Shown: positions 1 to 11,095, counted from the stretch's first letter. The stretch is DNA of 64,000 nucleotides from Cryptomeria japonica (GCF_030272615.1 NC_081415.1:103778796-103842795), one strand, 5' to 3'. Numbers and translations: made by a program. The notes: a model not told the origin generated them from the sequence alone.

Positions 1-434
1 ATTAATCTGGAGCTTCTTTCAGTGTTGTTTACAAAAATATTTGGTTGAAAAGAGACTTTGTTTCTCTTGTTTATTTTTATGAAGTGCTGAAATCAGTGTT
101 ATTGAACTTTTCTTTGATTACTTCTGATTTTCATGGTGAAGCATCTTGAAGAAAGTTCTTTTTGAAATATCTGAAAAATTTGCATATTACCAGCCTCTCA
201 TCTAAGAATGAAGTAGGCAGCCTTATGTGCTTTCAGGTTAAAAGCATATCAGTTTTATTTAGTTAGATTATTCCCTGAATAACTAATAGAGGGAGTTGTA
301 CCTATCTAAAATTCAGAGGGAAGTGATGTATGTCACACTTACCCAACTATTTAGTTGAACTTTTGTTTTTCAAAGAGGGTAATAGAGCTTCGAGTCAATT
401 CAATTAAAAGAAAGACAAAATCTATTCACTAACA
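1..434 (+). repeat. 5' LTR of element A (3' part only)
   Basis: The sequence aligns end to end with 30236-30669. It finishes in ...TTCACTAACA at 434, and the primer-binding-like site follows, which fixes the right boundary. The LTR start lies left of the window. The 4.8% difference from the 3' copy makes A older than B and D. Confidence 0.85.
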
Positions 435-440
435 GATTTT

Positions 441-458
441 TTGCGACTCTGCTGGGGA
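441..458 (+). other. Primer binding site of element A
   Basis: TTGCGACTCTGCTGGGGA begins 6 bp after the LTR end. Its position and the GCGACT...TGGGGA form fit tRNA-primed plant Gypsy elements. I did not identify the tRNA. Confidence 0.7.
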
Positions 459-837
459 AATCGTCAACATTCAATAGATCAGTATGTTATATATTTTTTA
501 AATCTGAGTAAGTCAAGGTTTTACCTGCTGATAAAATCCTTGGACAACGCATACTTCAACCTGACTTACATTTTCAGAGACCCTAGAAGAAATAGCATTG
601 GATTCTCATCCTTATACCATATCACAAAGGAGAGAGGGAGTTGTTGATAACTTTTTCGAAGAACTATAAGGGCTCTCACTCTCTACAAATTTCACTCCAA
701 AGAGGAACACTAAAAGTAGACCTTCTTCCCCTACTAAAACTACCCCCAAAGTACCTCTCTCTTCTAGTTATTGGCAAGCATTAATGCTTTCTGGAATTCA
801 AGCTCCTCCTCTTGTAACTATTTACCCTATTTTCATC
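459..837 (+). other. Short leader of element A
   Basis: About 380 bases lie between the primer site and the first plausible gag ATG (838). I see no conserved block and none of the GCG-TGTGT motif clusters found in the 2.2-2.5 kb leaders of B, C and D. Confidence 0.6.
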
Positions 838-2000
838 ATGGCTCAACCATGGGGCACCACAGTCGACCCTCTTGCTCTCAGTGCTCATAATTCTCTTCCA
901 AAAGGGGATAGGGATGTGTTACCTAAGTTCAATGGAGATGGGAAAATCTCAGTTGAAGAACATTTGAAATCATTTAATGTAGTGATTGGGATACTGGCAA
1001 TACAGCATGAAGATGTGGTTGTTAGGCTTTTCTCTTAAACTCTTACTAAGAGAGCAACAGATTGGTTCAGTCATCTGCAGGAGGATCTATAACTGATTGG
1101 CAAACAATGAAAATTGCTTTTGAGAAACGGTTCAAGAGTGTTGATGATGAGCACTCACTTTTGGCTCAACTCACACAAATGAACAAAGAGATTCATGAGC
1201 CAATGAGAGATTATGTGGCTAGGTATAATAAGATTATTCATAAAATTCCCCAGCTAAAAGACCAACTGCTGATAACCAACAATGTTTCTTTATCAACTCT
1301 ATGCCCCCTAATGTTGGTTTCCATCTCAAAAGAAATACGCCAGTTGATCTTGATACTGCATAGAACCAAGTTATAGAGCTTGAAGATGATTTAATAATAG
1401 CAAGGAAGTGGAGAAAACACGTGCAAATTCCTCAAGGTCAATCTCAAGCTTTCGCTTCTTCAACTGATCCAGTTGTCCAAAGATTAGTCAATGATATGAT
1501 TGTCTTGAAGAGGCAAACTCCAAAAAATGGAGGTTCTTACCCACAGCCATATCAAGATATAAGTAGGAATCAACCAAACTAGTACAATTATGGGCAAACT
1601 TTGCAACTTCCCATTACCTCGCAGAGATTGCAAATAGAGGGTCCTCCTGATAAAGGTGCTATGTGCTCTTTTCACCTTACCTCATATCATGATGGTAATT
1701 CTTGTCCTGACATGATAAGGCATGTCCAAATAGAAAGCACAAAGGATGAACTTGGGGAGTTCACTTAAGCAAAGAAGATTCAAGAAGTACCTGGTGACTC
1801 TGGATCATTTTACCTTGAATATGAATCAGATTCAGACAGAGGTGGTAATATTTTGGTAACTCTTAAAGACCCTGCATGTGCAATCCTTACACGAAATCAA
1901 TGAACCTCCCAACCTACTCCTGTTGCAAACTCTACTGGAACTAATTTCAAGGGTAAGGGTCCTGCGAGTAATGATTCTTCTTTTCATGCAAAAATTCCTA
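838..2000 (+). pseudogene. gag: gag of element A (decayed)
   Basis: Gag packages the element RNA into cytoplasmic particles. The ATG at 838 opens a frame beginning MAQPWGTT. It contains the gag core signature KFNGDGKISVEEHLKSF, followed after a stop at 1036-1038 and a frame change by WFSHLQ, then ITDWQTMKIAFEKRF and a DYVARYNKII segment. Order and spacing match the retrotransposon gag core of plant Gypsy elements. The reading frame changes between about 1038 and 1062, and further stops follow, so no intact product is possible. Downstream to about 2000 the sequence is low-complexity and fragmented, and I could not see a CCHC zinc knuckle. The start was chosen because no earlier in-frame ATG gives a gag-like N-terminus. 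Confidence 0.7.
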
Positions 2001-2011
2001 AAGTTAAGATT

Positions 2012-2653
2012 TTGCAAAGAAATACTGAAAATAAAAACAACTCTTCTCCTTCTCCCTCTTTTAACATAATTGAATTTTGTAAAGATTCAACTGTTCAAAT
2101 TTTCACTATTGAATATTTGAAACTGAACCTGAGGGAATTAGACAAGTTGGTCAAATATGTAAAAGGAGATCCTACCTCAGAGTCCTTAGTGCATAAGTGT
2201 ATGGTTGATAATGATTTGTTTATTGTTGAAAAACCTACATCTACTTCTAGCCCTCCTGCTGATTCGATTAATCCCTGTGCCTTTCACAATACTGAAGATA
2301 AGCTTGATGTTGAAGTCCTAAAACTTGAACCTTGTTATATCTGTCTCCTCCTGAATGGTCAAAAGCTTAGTAATTGTATTATAGATTCAGGGGCATCAGA
2401 TAACATAATGCCATCATCTGTTGCCAGAGCTTTGGGTTTAACACTTACCAAAACATTTGGGAGATGTTACTCGATGGATGGGAAGCAGATCCCTCTCATT
2501 AGGCAAGTAAAGGATGCTCAAGCAATACTTGCAGTGTGTCCAGATAAGAGGGTAAAGCTCACCATTTTGGTTGCTGACATTCCTACAAGTTATGGGATTC
2601 TTTTAAGTAGGACTTTCTGTAGAGATCTTGGAGGTGAGATCAAGATGGATTGA
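2012..2653 (+). pseudogene. Aspartic protease domain of element A
   Basis: This is an open stretch of 213 codons. The retropepsin active-site motif IIDSGASDNIMP is near residue 125 (D at base 2384), and a typical flap and C-terminal part follow (VADIPTSYGILLSRTFCRDLG, where elements usually have a GRPW-like motif). The protease would release gag, reverse transcriptase and integrase from the polyprotein. The same frame carries the whole downstream pol of A, broken by stops, the first at 2651-2653. The motif is the common D-S-G form, unlike the D-G-G seen in B and C, which places A in a different family. Confidence 0.8.
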
Positions 2654-2833
2654 TCAAAGGCTATCATTCCACTAGGAAGACAAAAGATCAAACTTGAACC
2701 TGAACTGAAAAATAAATATACAGTTTTTCCTTTTGATAATCCTAAAGCCTAGATTCTGTTCCAAGAATGTGAATTTGGAAATTATCTCATTCTTGCACCT
2801 GATAAAAAAAAGTTAGAAGAAGCAGTCGATGAA

Positions 2834-3640
2834 TTGGACGAACTGTGGCAAATGGAATTCGATGGAAGTTGTGCCAACTCTGGTTCGAGAGTAGGGGTAG
2901 TTCTTCTTTCACCTAATGGTAATGTTTTTCCTTTTTCTTTCAAATTAGATTTCAAGAATACAAATAACACTACGGAGTATGAAGCATTGCTTTTAGGGTT
3001 GAATGAAGCAAAATGTAAAGGCATAAAATTGCTTAAGGTAAAAGGTGATGCTGAACTGAATGTTAAACAGGTAAGAAATGTTTACTCTATTAAAAATGAT
3101 AGACTAAAACATTATAGAAATAGAGTTTGGGATGAGATAGAGTTTTTTGATGCTTTAATTGAAGCTATACCAAGAGAGCAAAACACTAGGGCAGATTCAT
3201 TAGCTTTTTCAGCTTCTCTCTTGTTACCCCACCTAGACTTAAAAAATGATTCTTATAGAATTGAAATGATTTATAGACCTAGTATTCCTTACAATATGAA
3301 TCATTGGCAAGTATTTGATACAGATGCTCAGATTAAAGATTTTTTGGAGTGTGCCCATTCCTTTGTCCAATCATATTTTGAAGGTTCTGAGGATAGTTGT
3401 AAAGAATTTTGTCCATATCCTAGAATTGATTCTGATAAAAATTTCATTCAGCTAAAGGGGAACAAAATCTTGAAGGGTTTGGTGACTCTAGAGAGGTTTT
3501 TCACCCGTAATGATGCATTCACTGGCAAGAAAATTCCTAATGATGGTAGTAAGGTGGGTTGCGAAAAGATCAATCTTGGTGATGAATCTAATCCTAAAAT
3601 GGTAACAATTGGTAAATGTTGTTCTTCTGAGGAGAAGTGA
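2834..3640 (+). pseudogene. Archaeal-type RNase H domain lying upstream of the reverse transcriptase (element A)
   Basis: Residues 1-132 of this 268-codon open stretch are an RNase H fold. FDGS has D10, TTEYEALLLGL has E48/E50, KGDAELNVKQV has D72 and NTRADSLA has D121, so the whole D-E-D-D catalytic set is kept. The pattern matches the second, archaeal-type RNase H (aRNH) of Tat retrotransposons: B has the same motifs (LYFDGS, AEYEAL, GDSQLV, AADAMA). In A it lies between protease and reverse transcriptase, whereas in B and C it lies between the ordinary RNase H and integrase. Residues 135-268 are a linker with no domain I recognise. The frame ends in a TGA (3638-3640) just before the reverse transcriptase. 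RNase H removes the RNA strand of the RNA-DNA hybrid during reverse transcription. Confidence 0.75.
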
Positions 3641-4500
3641 ATGCTCATTGAGTTATTAAAAGAACACATTAATGTGTTTGCTTGGTGTTATGATGATTTG
3701 AAGGAATTTAGAAATGGTTAGTTTCAACATCAAATTCCGTTGAAGCCTGGTGTTTCTCCTTTTAGACAAAAACTGAGAAATTTCAATCCCATGATGGCAG
3801 AAGCAATTTTCAAAGAGGTAGATAAAATTCTTAAAACCAGAATTATATACCCAATCCATCACTCCACATGGGTAGCCAATATAGTACCTATAAGGAAGAA
3901 AAATGGAGAGATCCGGATTTGTGTGGATTTTTGCAATCTGAACTAGGCAAGCCTTAAGGATAATTATGCTTTACCCAATATGGACCATATTCTGCAAATA
4001 GTAGCTTGATCAGAGATGATGTCAATGTTAGATGGTTTTTTTGGCTATAATCAAATTGGTGTTGTAGAAAATGAACAACATAAGACAACATTTATCACCC
4101 CTTGGGGAACGTTTGCATATAATCGTATGCCTTTTGGTTTGATTAATGTCGGAGCAAATTTTCAAAGAGCCATGAATTCTTCTTTTAGGGATTTTTGTGA
4201 TAGGATTATTGTAGTTTACCTAGATGACTTGATCATGTTCTCTAAAGAAAGGAAGAATCATCTCAAAGATCTTAGGGCAGTTCTACAACGTTGTTGAGAA
4301 CATGGTATCTCCTTGAATCCAAAAAAGTCAATGTTCTATGTAATTGAAGGTAAATTATTGGGGCATATTGTTTTGAAGGAAGGTGTCAAGATTGATCCTA
4401 AAAGAGTCAATGCAATTCAACACCTCATCCTCCCTTCAAATTGGACTGGAGTAAGGTCATTTTTCGATTAGTTAAATTTCCTAAGAAGGTTTGTACCTGA
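3641..4500 (+). pseudogene. Reverse transcriptase domain of element A
   Basis: In the same frame as the protease, with interrupting stops, the sequence shows the ordered RT motifs: PGVSPFRQKLRNFNPMM, WVANIVPIRKKNGEIRICVDF, SMLDGFFGYNQIGV, TTFITPWGTFAYNRMPFGL and the catalytic motif VVYLDDLIMFS near 4215-4245. The catalytic tetrad is YLDD rather than the YVDD of B, C and E; the two aspartates are kept. Stops at 3718-3720, 3944-3946 and 4295-4297 make the domain inactive as read. It would copy the element RNA into DNA. Confidence 0.85.
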
Positions 4501-5248
4501 ATTTGTAGAAACTACTAAGAATATCATCGACTTGTTGAGTGAGAGGTACCATTTTAAATGGACTAATGAAGCCAAACAATATTTTGAAAAGATTAAGAGT
4601 TCAGTTGCCAATGCACCAACCCTTATCAACCCAAATTTTAAAAAGGATTTTATCATATACTACTATGCCTCAGAACATACAATGTCAGGAATATTATTAC
4701 AGGCAAATGAATCTGGGACTGAAGCACCCATAGCATTCATGAGTGTCCCTCTTAAGAAACATGAGCTTAAGTATTCACTCTTAGAAAAACAAGCCTTTGT
4801 CATGGTTAAATTCATAAAACAATTCAGGTATTATATTCTGCATTCTCACTAAGTGGTGTTTGTTCTAGATTCTGCAGTAAAAAGTATTTTGACTCAGCAG
4901 GAAGTTGGGCTTAACAAAAGAGCGACATGGGTAACCAAAATTAAGGAGTATGATTTGGATATTCATCCTACAAAGATGGTTAAAGGACAGGTTTTATGCA
5001 AATTGATAGTAGAGAATAAAATGGAAATAGATGAAGAGCTACCATTGACTCTGTTTGTTGGGTTGCAAGATACATGGTTTTCTGACGTAGCTTATTACTT
5101 GACCTATGGTAGTTTCTCGAGTCATTTGTCAACTAAAGAACAAAGGAATATCAAATTAAAAGCAACTAAGTATGTTATCTGGCAAGATGTTTTGTATAAA
5201 AAAGGCCTGGATGGTACCTATTTGAGATGTGTAGATAAGCCACAATAG
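4501..5248 (+). pseudogene. RNase H domain and connection region of element A
   Basis: After the RT thumb, the sequence has the RT-linked RNase H of Gypsy elements: FKWTNEAKQYFEKIKSSV, then DFIIYYYASEHTMSGILLQ and PIAFMSVPLKKHELKYSLLEKQAF. A stop at 4850-4852 breaks it. Downstream LDSAVKSILTQ, KRATWVTKIKEYDLDIHPTK and a leader to the integrase zinc finger follow. The first catalytic aspartate position (usually LYxxAS) reads YYYAS, so it appears lost. Confidence 0.7.
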
Positions 5249-6331
5249 CCGAAGCTTCTAGAAGTTTATCATGATGAAGCCTGCAGTGGGCATTCCTCAT
5301 CCTCAGTGACCGCCTTTGAGATTTTAAGAAATTGTTTTTATTGGCCTGGTATGTTTCGTGATGCATATATCTATGTTAAGGGATGTGAAAAATGTCAACT
5401 CTTTTCTGGAAAACCACAGTTGGCGGCTCTACCTTGAAAACTTGTGGTAGTGGATGAACCTTTAAAACAATGGGGTATTGATTTCATAGGCCCAATAAAT
5501 CCTCATTCTAGTGCTGGCCATATGTATATTCTAACAGCAATGGATTATTTTACTAAGTGGGTGGAGGCTATTCCCACTAGGAAGGCGAACTCAGAGGTAG
5601 TTTGTAATTTTCTCAAAGATTACATTTTAGTTTGTTTTGGGGTTCCTCAGACGATTGTCGCTGATAATGTGTCATATTTCTCTTCTGAGGAATTGACCAT
5701 GTTCTATTATGAACATTAGATTACTCTTTCACACTCCTCTGATTACTTCCCGCAAGGTAATGGGTTGGCAGAATCGAACAACAAGAACTTGATAGCAATC
5801 ATGAAGAAGTTAGTTAATGATAATGCCTGGAACTGGCATAAAAAGTTATATGAAGCCTTATGGGTAGATAGAATTACTCCTAAAAGAGCAATTGGAATGG
5901 CACCTTATGAACTGGTATATGGAGTTGGTGCAAAGGTTTCTTTACCTTTGGAATTGGCAGCAACGAAGCTTCAAACTGTAATTGAGGACTCCTTCTTTTG
6001 AAATGCTCTAGAAAAGAGAGTCATGTATTTGATGAAGCTAGAAGAGGAAAGGGAGATGATAGTGGACAGAATTACTGAACATTAGAATAGGGTGAAGAAA
6101 ATCTTTGATATGAAGGCTCAACCAAGAGGGTTCCTCAAAGGGGATGAGGTACTGTTGTGGGACAAGAGGAGGGAACCAAAGGTTGCCCATGAAAAATTTG
6201 ATTCATTGTGGAGAGGTTTGTTCAAAATCCATGAAGTGGTGGAACCGAATGCATTTAGACTAAATTATCCTAATGGAACGGTTATGCCCTATACCTATAA
6301 TGCGCAAGACTTGAAGCTCTATAAACTTTGA
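5249..6331 (+). pseudogene. Integrase domain of element A
   Basis: Integrase joins the cDNA copy to chromosomal DNA. A zinc-binding H-H-C-C region is readable (VYHDEACSGH ... GCEKCQL). The catalytic core follows: D in GIDFIGPINPHSSAGH, D in QTIVADNVSYFSS and E in NGLAESNNKN. The C-terminal part is FLKGDEVLLWDKRR ... HEKFDSLWRGLFKI, ending at YTYNAQDLKLYKL just before a TGA at 6329-6331. In-frame stops at 5436-5438, 5717-5719, 5999-6001 and 6083-6085 break it. Two of them (H-stop-ITLSHSS, H-stop-NRVKK) sit where glutamine is plausible, as CAG-to-TAG changes would give. Confidence 0.8.
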
Positions 6332-7250
6332 AATCTATGATCAAGAGTTCCTGTACATATTAGATTAGTTGTTTGTTTTGTGTCTTTTTGGTGTGTGTCC
6401 TTTTGTCCCCTTTCTATTTTTGCTATGCGAACCAGAGATTTAGAGTTCTTTGCATTTTTCACAAAATACAATCCCTAGTCAGAGCCAATGTTACCTTGTC
6501 ATTCGTCCCTCATAACAAGAGTGAGTCACCTTGCAAAATTTTTAGCTGAGTCCTTATCTTGTTAAAAATTCTTTGGTTCAATCCCTAATCCTCTTGTAAA
6601 TCATTTCTAAATCCTTGGTATTATGCTTCAATAGTCTGTTTGAACCTCATGAACCTCCTCGAACCATCTTGAAAAGAGTTCATAGTGTTCATTTAGGTAC
6701 CGCAAGTTCTAAGTTGTGTCTAAGATATTTTCAGGCTAACGTTCACTCAAGTGTTTTGCAGTAGCTCTATTTCACGATCGTGGATGATGTTTCATATCCT
6801 CTTTCTCCAGACTGTGAACTGTTTGAACCTAGTTGAAACAGTTCAGTGATGTTCAAAATGTTCGATGAAGTTCAAAGACTGGTGGCAATCAACAAAGTTA
6901 ATCTTTTCCAAAGGAAATCTCCTTGGCATAGCATATGCTTTGAACTACCTGAACTGTCGTGAAGTCAGTTCAAAAGCTTCATGGATGTTCAAATCAAGTG
7001 GGTCCCATAGAAAAGACTAAATGACATAATGGTGCATTTATTGCTAAGTGTGATGAAGATCTAGCCACATCTCGGGTGACGTCAACCTACCGATTTTTAA
7101 GGCAAGTAATCATTTTTGTGAGTTGGCAGTCATGCCGCCGAATGCTATCATGCATTCAATACACACGCATGATGTCAAATCTGAATGCTTTAGCTCGTTT
7201 GAGTTGACGGCCGAAATTAATGCACTAAATGAGCTTTGGCACTTCATTTG
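6332..7250 (+). other. Non-coding spacer after pol of element A with dense GTTCAA/TTGAAC words
   Basis: No coding potential is visible. From about 6640 to 7000 the words TTGAAC, GTTCAA and GAACTG recur many times in both orientations, for example around 6640-6700, 6826-6890 and 6939-6996. A perfect TGACGTCA palindrome, the classic bZIP (TGA/CRE) site, is at 7077-7084. This reads more like an upstream regulatory segment than random spacer. Confidence 0.4.
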
Positions 7251-7358
7251 TTATAAGGTATGAAGTGATTTATTTTTTAAACCTGTTCTTCATTGCTGCA
7301 AATTGTCTGGTCGAAAGTTTTTCTGCTGGTAGTCGTCCGATTGGTTTCAGCCGTGAAG
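7251..7358 (+). promoter_or_regulatory. Candidate internal promoter and leader exon for the extra ORF of element A
   Basis: A TATA-like TTATAAGG lies at 7251-7258, about 170 bp after the TGACGTCA site. It is followed by a C/T-rich stretch and ends in AAG at 7358 before a consensus splice donor. Position and spacing suggest separate transcription of the downstream ORF. This is inference from motifs only. Confidence 0.35.
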
Positions 7359-7480
7359 GTGAGTTTTGATTCCTGTCTTCTTCAGTGATTTTTAGTTTTT
7401 TTTCCCTCTCATAATAAAATTGCTTGGAGAGAGAAGGATTGTTGGTTATTTATTATAAAGTCCACTCTGCATCTTTTCAG
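7359..7480 (+). other. Candidate 122-bp intron in the leader of the extra ORF
   Basis: The donor AAG|GTGAGT at 7359 matches the plant consensus exactly, and the acceptor ATCTTTTCAG ends at 7480. The interior is T-rich, as plant introns are. Protein-like coding sequence starts directly after the acceptor. Confidence 0.4.
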
Positions 7481-7683
7481 AAATATTTTTAGTCTTGCGT
7501 GCACAAAACCCATTGTCAGTGACACAGACTTGAAAGGGGAGAATTTGGAAGCCTTGAAGGAAAGAATGTTTAAAGGTATTGAAGATTATTTTGGTCTATA
7601 AATTCTAAGTAGTGGCCTGATAGAGGTAGCAGCTTTCCCATCTGCTATTCCTTGCCCAGAAATAGTTAGGGATATGAGATGCA
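7481..7683 (+). pseudogene. N-terminal segment of the extra ORF of element A (unrecognised protein)
   Basis: Reading from 7491 gives protein-like sequence: TKPIVSDTDLKGENLEALK, then ERMFKGIEDYFGL, one in-frame TAA at 7599-7601, then GLIEVAAFPSAIPCPEIVRDM. After about 7683 the translation stops looking like protein. The long ORF at 26919-29798 begins abruptly in mid-protein (HYDPISETIKRDNGETLL), so I read this as its upstream part, separated by an intron or inserted DNA plus element B. I do not recognise the family. The join cannot be proved by eye. Confidence 0.4.
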
Positions 7684-8712
7684 TAATTTATTTGCAGTAT
7701 TTCAGTACTTGTGATTTATGGTATTTTATGGATTATTGCTATGTACTGACACTTTACTTTATCTATGCAATGTGTAATTATATGTTGTGTGTTTGCGAGT
7801 GTATTGGATGCAAGGGAACGATTTTCCTTCACTCATTTCAGTGAGACAGAGAACGTCACGATTCTCCTTCATCGATGTGTATACCGTGTTTTCTATATTG
7901 TATATATGCATGTGTGGTTCGGTGATGCAGGATATTGCAGGTACAAGTATCGGGTAGGTAGAGGTATCATCTCCACCTGGCTTCACAGGTCTGAGCGTGC
8001 CTTATATTTTTTGATGGAAGTGGAGGAGATAGTAGTTGACCCTATTTTACTCAGTTATACTTGTGTGAGTGTCGTCAGTTGGTCGTCCAGTCAATTTGTT
8101 CGGCCTTCATATTTTGTTGTTTGATCTTTTTATGAGTATTTGTTTGAGGTTTGTTCTGTTGTGTGTGTTTTAGTGGATTTAATTAATTAATTAATTAAAT
8201 TTATGGAATTATCTCATAGTTGAATTGTTTATGCATTGAGATTATAAATTTAGTTAATTAAAAGAAATTATTAAATTAAGTTGCAAGCTGCATGATATTA
8301 GAAATATATTAAAAGAATAAAAGAATAAATTAATAAAAGAATAAAAGAATAAATAAATAAATGAATAAAAGAATTGCTTTAATTCTTTATTTAGAAAATT
8401 AATTAATTTGCATGAGAAAAGAAAAGAAGGAATAATGATTTTTAATTATTGCATGTTAGCTTATCTTTTGTTAGAAAATTAGAAAAGAAAATAAAATTGC
8501 TTTTATTACTAAATTTAGGTTTTTGGAAAAAAGATATTCAACCTAGAATTTTAGTTTAAAAAGGGGAATAGGTCATTATTTTAGGGGAGCTAGGAAACAG
8601 GTTAGGGATTTAGGTGAAGAGAAATTTATTTGGAAGCTTGTTGAAGGATTGGTTCTCTTCTACAAATTTTCTTCCAGGAAAGCTATACCAGGTTGGGTGG
8701 CTTCTTTTGATT
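7684..8712. other. AT-rich non-coding DNA of unknown origin, left part
   Basis: This stretch together with 24519-26914 forms about 3.4 kb that separates the two parts of the extra ORF. It is AT-rich: (TTAA)n around 8180-8200 and repeated AAAAGAATAAA around 8310-8370. A 119-codon open frame at 7765-8124 has no recognisable feature and I do not call it a gene. The segment may be a long intron or a solo LTR ending near 26914 in GGGGTATTACA. Confidence 0.35.
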
Positions 8713-8717
8713 GTTTG
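8713..8717. repeat. Target site duplication of element B, left copy (GTTTG)
   Basis: GTTTG directly precedes the 5' LTR and the same five bases directly follow the 3' LTR at 24514-24518. This is the 5-bp duplication expected of a Gypsy integration. Confidence 0.8.
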
Positions 8718-9333
8718 TTAGACACCTAAAATTGTCATGTATAATTAAATAAATATTTTATTTATTTAATTGATCCCACTTCTTCTATTAATTAAATAAA
8801 TCTTTATTTATTTAATTAATTCATTAGCCTTTTCTACCATGACACATGTCATTTATCTCTTAATTCATACACTACCTACCCCTTTCATTATTTTATTATT
8901 TCTTTTACCTACCCTCTAATCATAGCCGACCTCCTTTTACACCTCTCAATCTTATCCCTCCATTTCATATAGTGTCTTTTATATAAGGAGATGCTTCCTT
9001 CATTATCAAACCCTAACTACCCAACTACTTGACTACACTACGTTTTTCATATGTGATCCTACTTGCAACCACATTTCGTTCTTTGTTGAGCTCTTGTGCA
9101 AATAAAATCTGAGAGCAAATATATCAAGCAAGATCAATGGAGATAGGAAGAATGGAGATCCAAACCCTATTGGACATGTAATGGTATAATCTTTGTGATT
9201 TCATTTGATTTGCATTGTCTTAGGTAATCTTCATATCTTATGGTGGATCTTTGTTGCTGTTAGGCTAGGGTTTTGTGGTTGAATTCATTTAGCCTTTCAA
9301 TATCGTCGTTGTTATCCATTTTCACCATATACA
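8718..9333 (+). repeat. 5' LTR of element B
   Basis: Matches 23739-24513 and ends in ...CCATATACA. The first bases read TTAGACACC where the 3' copy has TGTAGACACC, so one G appears lost at the very start. It lacks about 159 bp of AT-rich (AAATAAAT)n sequence present in the 3' LTR, probably through slippage or recombination. A TATA box (TATATAAG) is at 8980-8987, followed by the likely transcription start. Confidence 0.9.
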
Positions 9334-9336
9334 TTT

Positions 9337-9354
9337 TGGCACGCTCGGTGGGAC
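9337..9354 (+). other. Primer binding site of element B
   Basis: TGGCACGCTCGGTGGGAC starts 3 bp after the 5' LTR. The TGGC...GGTGGGAC form is usual for plant Gypsy primer sites. The tRNA is not assigned. Confidence 0.75.
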
Positions 9355-9429
9355 TCTTGTCCCTTTTGCATTTAACATTTTTGTTGTAGATTTTCTGTTT
9401 GAAGTTGCAGATCTGACATTTTTGACAAC

Positions 9430-9690
9430 ATTTTGACATTTTGCGCCTACACACTTTCGGGTCGTATTTTTGATTTTCTGCCGCGTCTGTGACATCTGGA
9501 ACCGCGTCTGCATCCTCGATAATATTTTATTTTATTTTTCTTGCAGATTCTAAAAATCGCGTCTGTGTTCCTTAGTCACATCTGCGGTGTTTTTAGACGC
9601 ATCTGGGATCTGGAACCGCATCTGTGTCTCACAGAAGTGCGTCTGCGTCAGATAGGCACGTCTGTGTTTGGGGTAACCGCATCTATGTGC
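9430..9690 (+). repeat. Leader motif cluster 1 of element B (GCGTCTGTG-like)
   Basis: GCGTCTGTG, GCATCTGTGT, ACGTCTGTGT and close variants recur about ten times at irregular 15-40 bp spacing, directly downstream of the primer site. Similar clusters occur at the same place in C (54128-54365, - strand) and D (40722-40850). Confidence 0.7.
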
Positions 9691-10084
9691 GTTGATTTCT
9701 TTTTTTTTGGAGTTTTATTGATTCAGTTTTTGGTCATTTAATGTTTCAGATCTGGTTTATTTTGAGCTAACATCTTCAGATCTAGCTAACGAAATTGGTG
9801 CAGCTTGTCTTGAAAGCAAAATCATTTGGTTGAAGGCCCCTATTTTCACAAAGTCTTTTGGATCTAAAATTTACCTAACTTGTGTGCTTGCAGGAAGGGG
9901 TGATTATTTCAAACAATCCAAACTACTAATAAATCTTTGTTGCAAGTCCTTGGCAAGGGTTTTTGGATTTTTATTATGTGCCTTGTTTTCATAGACTAGC
10001 AAACACTTCAATTGGTGCACTAAAATTGAATCATTGTCTTTTGTGTCTTGAGCAATAGGCTCTTTTTATTTAATCTTTAGAGGG

Positions 10085-10640
10085 TCTGTCTTCCCATGTG
10101 GTCATTAGGACTACTAGTGAGAAGAGAACGACCCAAGTGGTAGCAAAAGAAAGGCCATCTTTTTCCAAACCACTATAAATAACTGTATTCATGGTGAAAA
10201 CTATGAATAATGTGTGCTGATTAGTTCATACCGACACTATGTCTCCCCATAAACCCGTTTGATCAAATTTATTTGATCATTTGTAGGGCGTAACCCCTAC
10301 CAAATGGGAGCCTTTTGTATTTACAGAGCTGAAAGTGCCGCATGTATGGCCACATGAGCAGATGCCCTTACGAGCACCTTTTTGTTTTAGAAGTCCAAAT
10401 CCTTCTAGTTGTTGGGGCAGGAGGTTGGACCTCTAGTAGTGGCCCACACACATACAGTTCTTAGTAGAGATACAAAGTTCACCATGGGGAGTTTTCGTGG
10501 GGACTGATGCTTGGCTGACCCGAGAAGTGAGTGCCGAGGGTGGAGCCAGTGAGGTCAAGCATCTAAGTATCCACTCTGAATAGCATAGCCTCGAGGGTAA
10601 AACCCCATGTGGGATCAACAACTATTGTCTTGGCCAGCCA
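10085..10640 (+). other. Conserved leader block of element B
   Basis: The segment is conserved with D (about 41460-42060) and C (53245-53760, - strand). Shared islands are a CTGYCTTCCC stretch, GTGAGAAGRGAACGACCCAA, a TATA-like CACTATAAATAA near 10170, CCATGGGGAG and GGACTGATGCTTGGCTG, then a GTGAGT splice-donor match at 10527-10532. No common reading frame is apparent, so conservation is probably at RNA or DNA level. Confidence 0.65.
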
Positions 10641-10904
10641 TAAGAATTGTGCTTGACTTATTTTGAACAATCAAACATTCAAGACCAAACAGCAAAACAT
10701 TGTGTCTTTCGTGTTTTCAAGTGTATGCAAAACATTTTTACATCAAACAACACACTTTTCTTGAAGTCATTTGGAGTCTAGACACTTGCAAACATTGAGT
10801 CTTCATCAACACTATGTCCTCTTGTCACGAAAAACAGTCAAACAGTCAGATTTGGTCACAACAAAACAACTTCATAGATTGGAAAAAATTGCACAAATTT
10901 TGCA

Positions 10905-11095
10905 GAAATGCATTTGTGTCTAACATAATAGCGTTTGTGTTGTATAACCATATCTGTGAAGGGTAGAAACGCATCTGTGTTTCCAGAATCAACATTGCAA
11001 TTTACAAAAAAATCTCAAAAATGCATCTGTGTTAAACAGAAACACGTCTGTGTCAGAAAATCGCGTCTGTGCAGTATACAGCCATGTCTGTGTAA
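10905..11095 (+). repeat. Leader motif cluster 2 of element B
   Basis: A second set of GCATCTGTGT, ACGTCTGTGT, GCGTCTGTG and GCGTTTGTGT words, about eight copies, follows the conserved block. C has its second cluster in the same relative place (52757-53042). Confidence 0.7.

Noticed and set aside
7765-8124. 119-codon open frame on the + strand
   Set aside because: No domain, odd composition, lies in AT-rich non-coding DNA and overlaps an equally open frame on the other strand.
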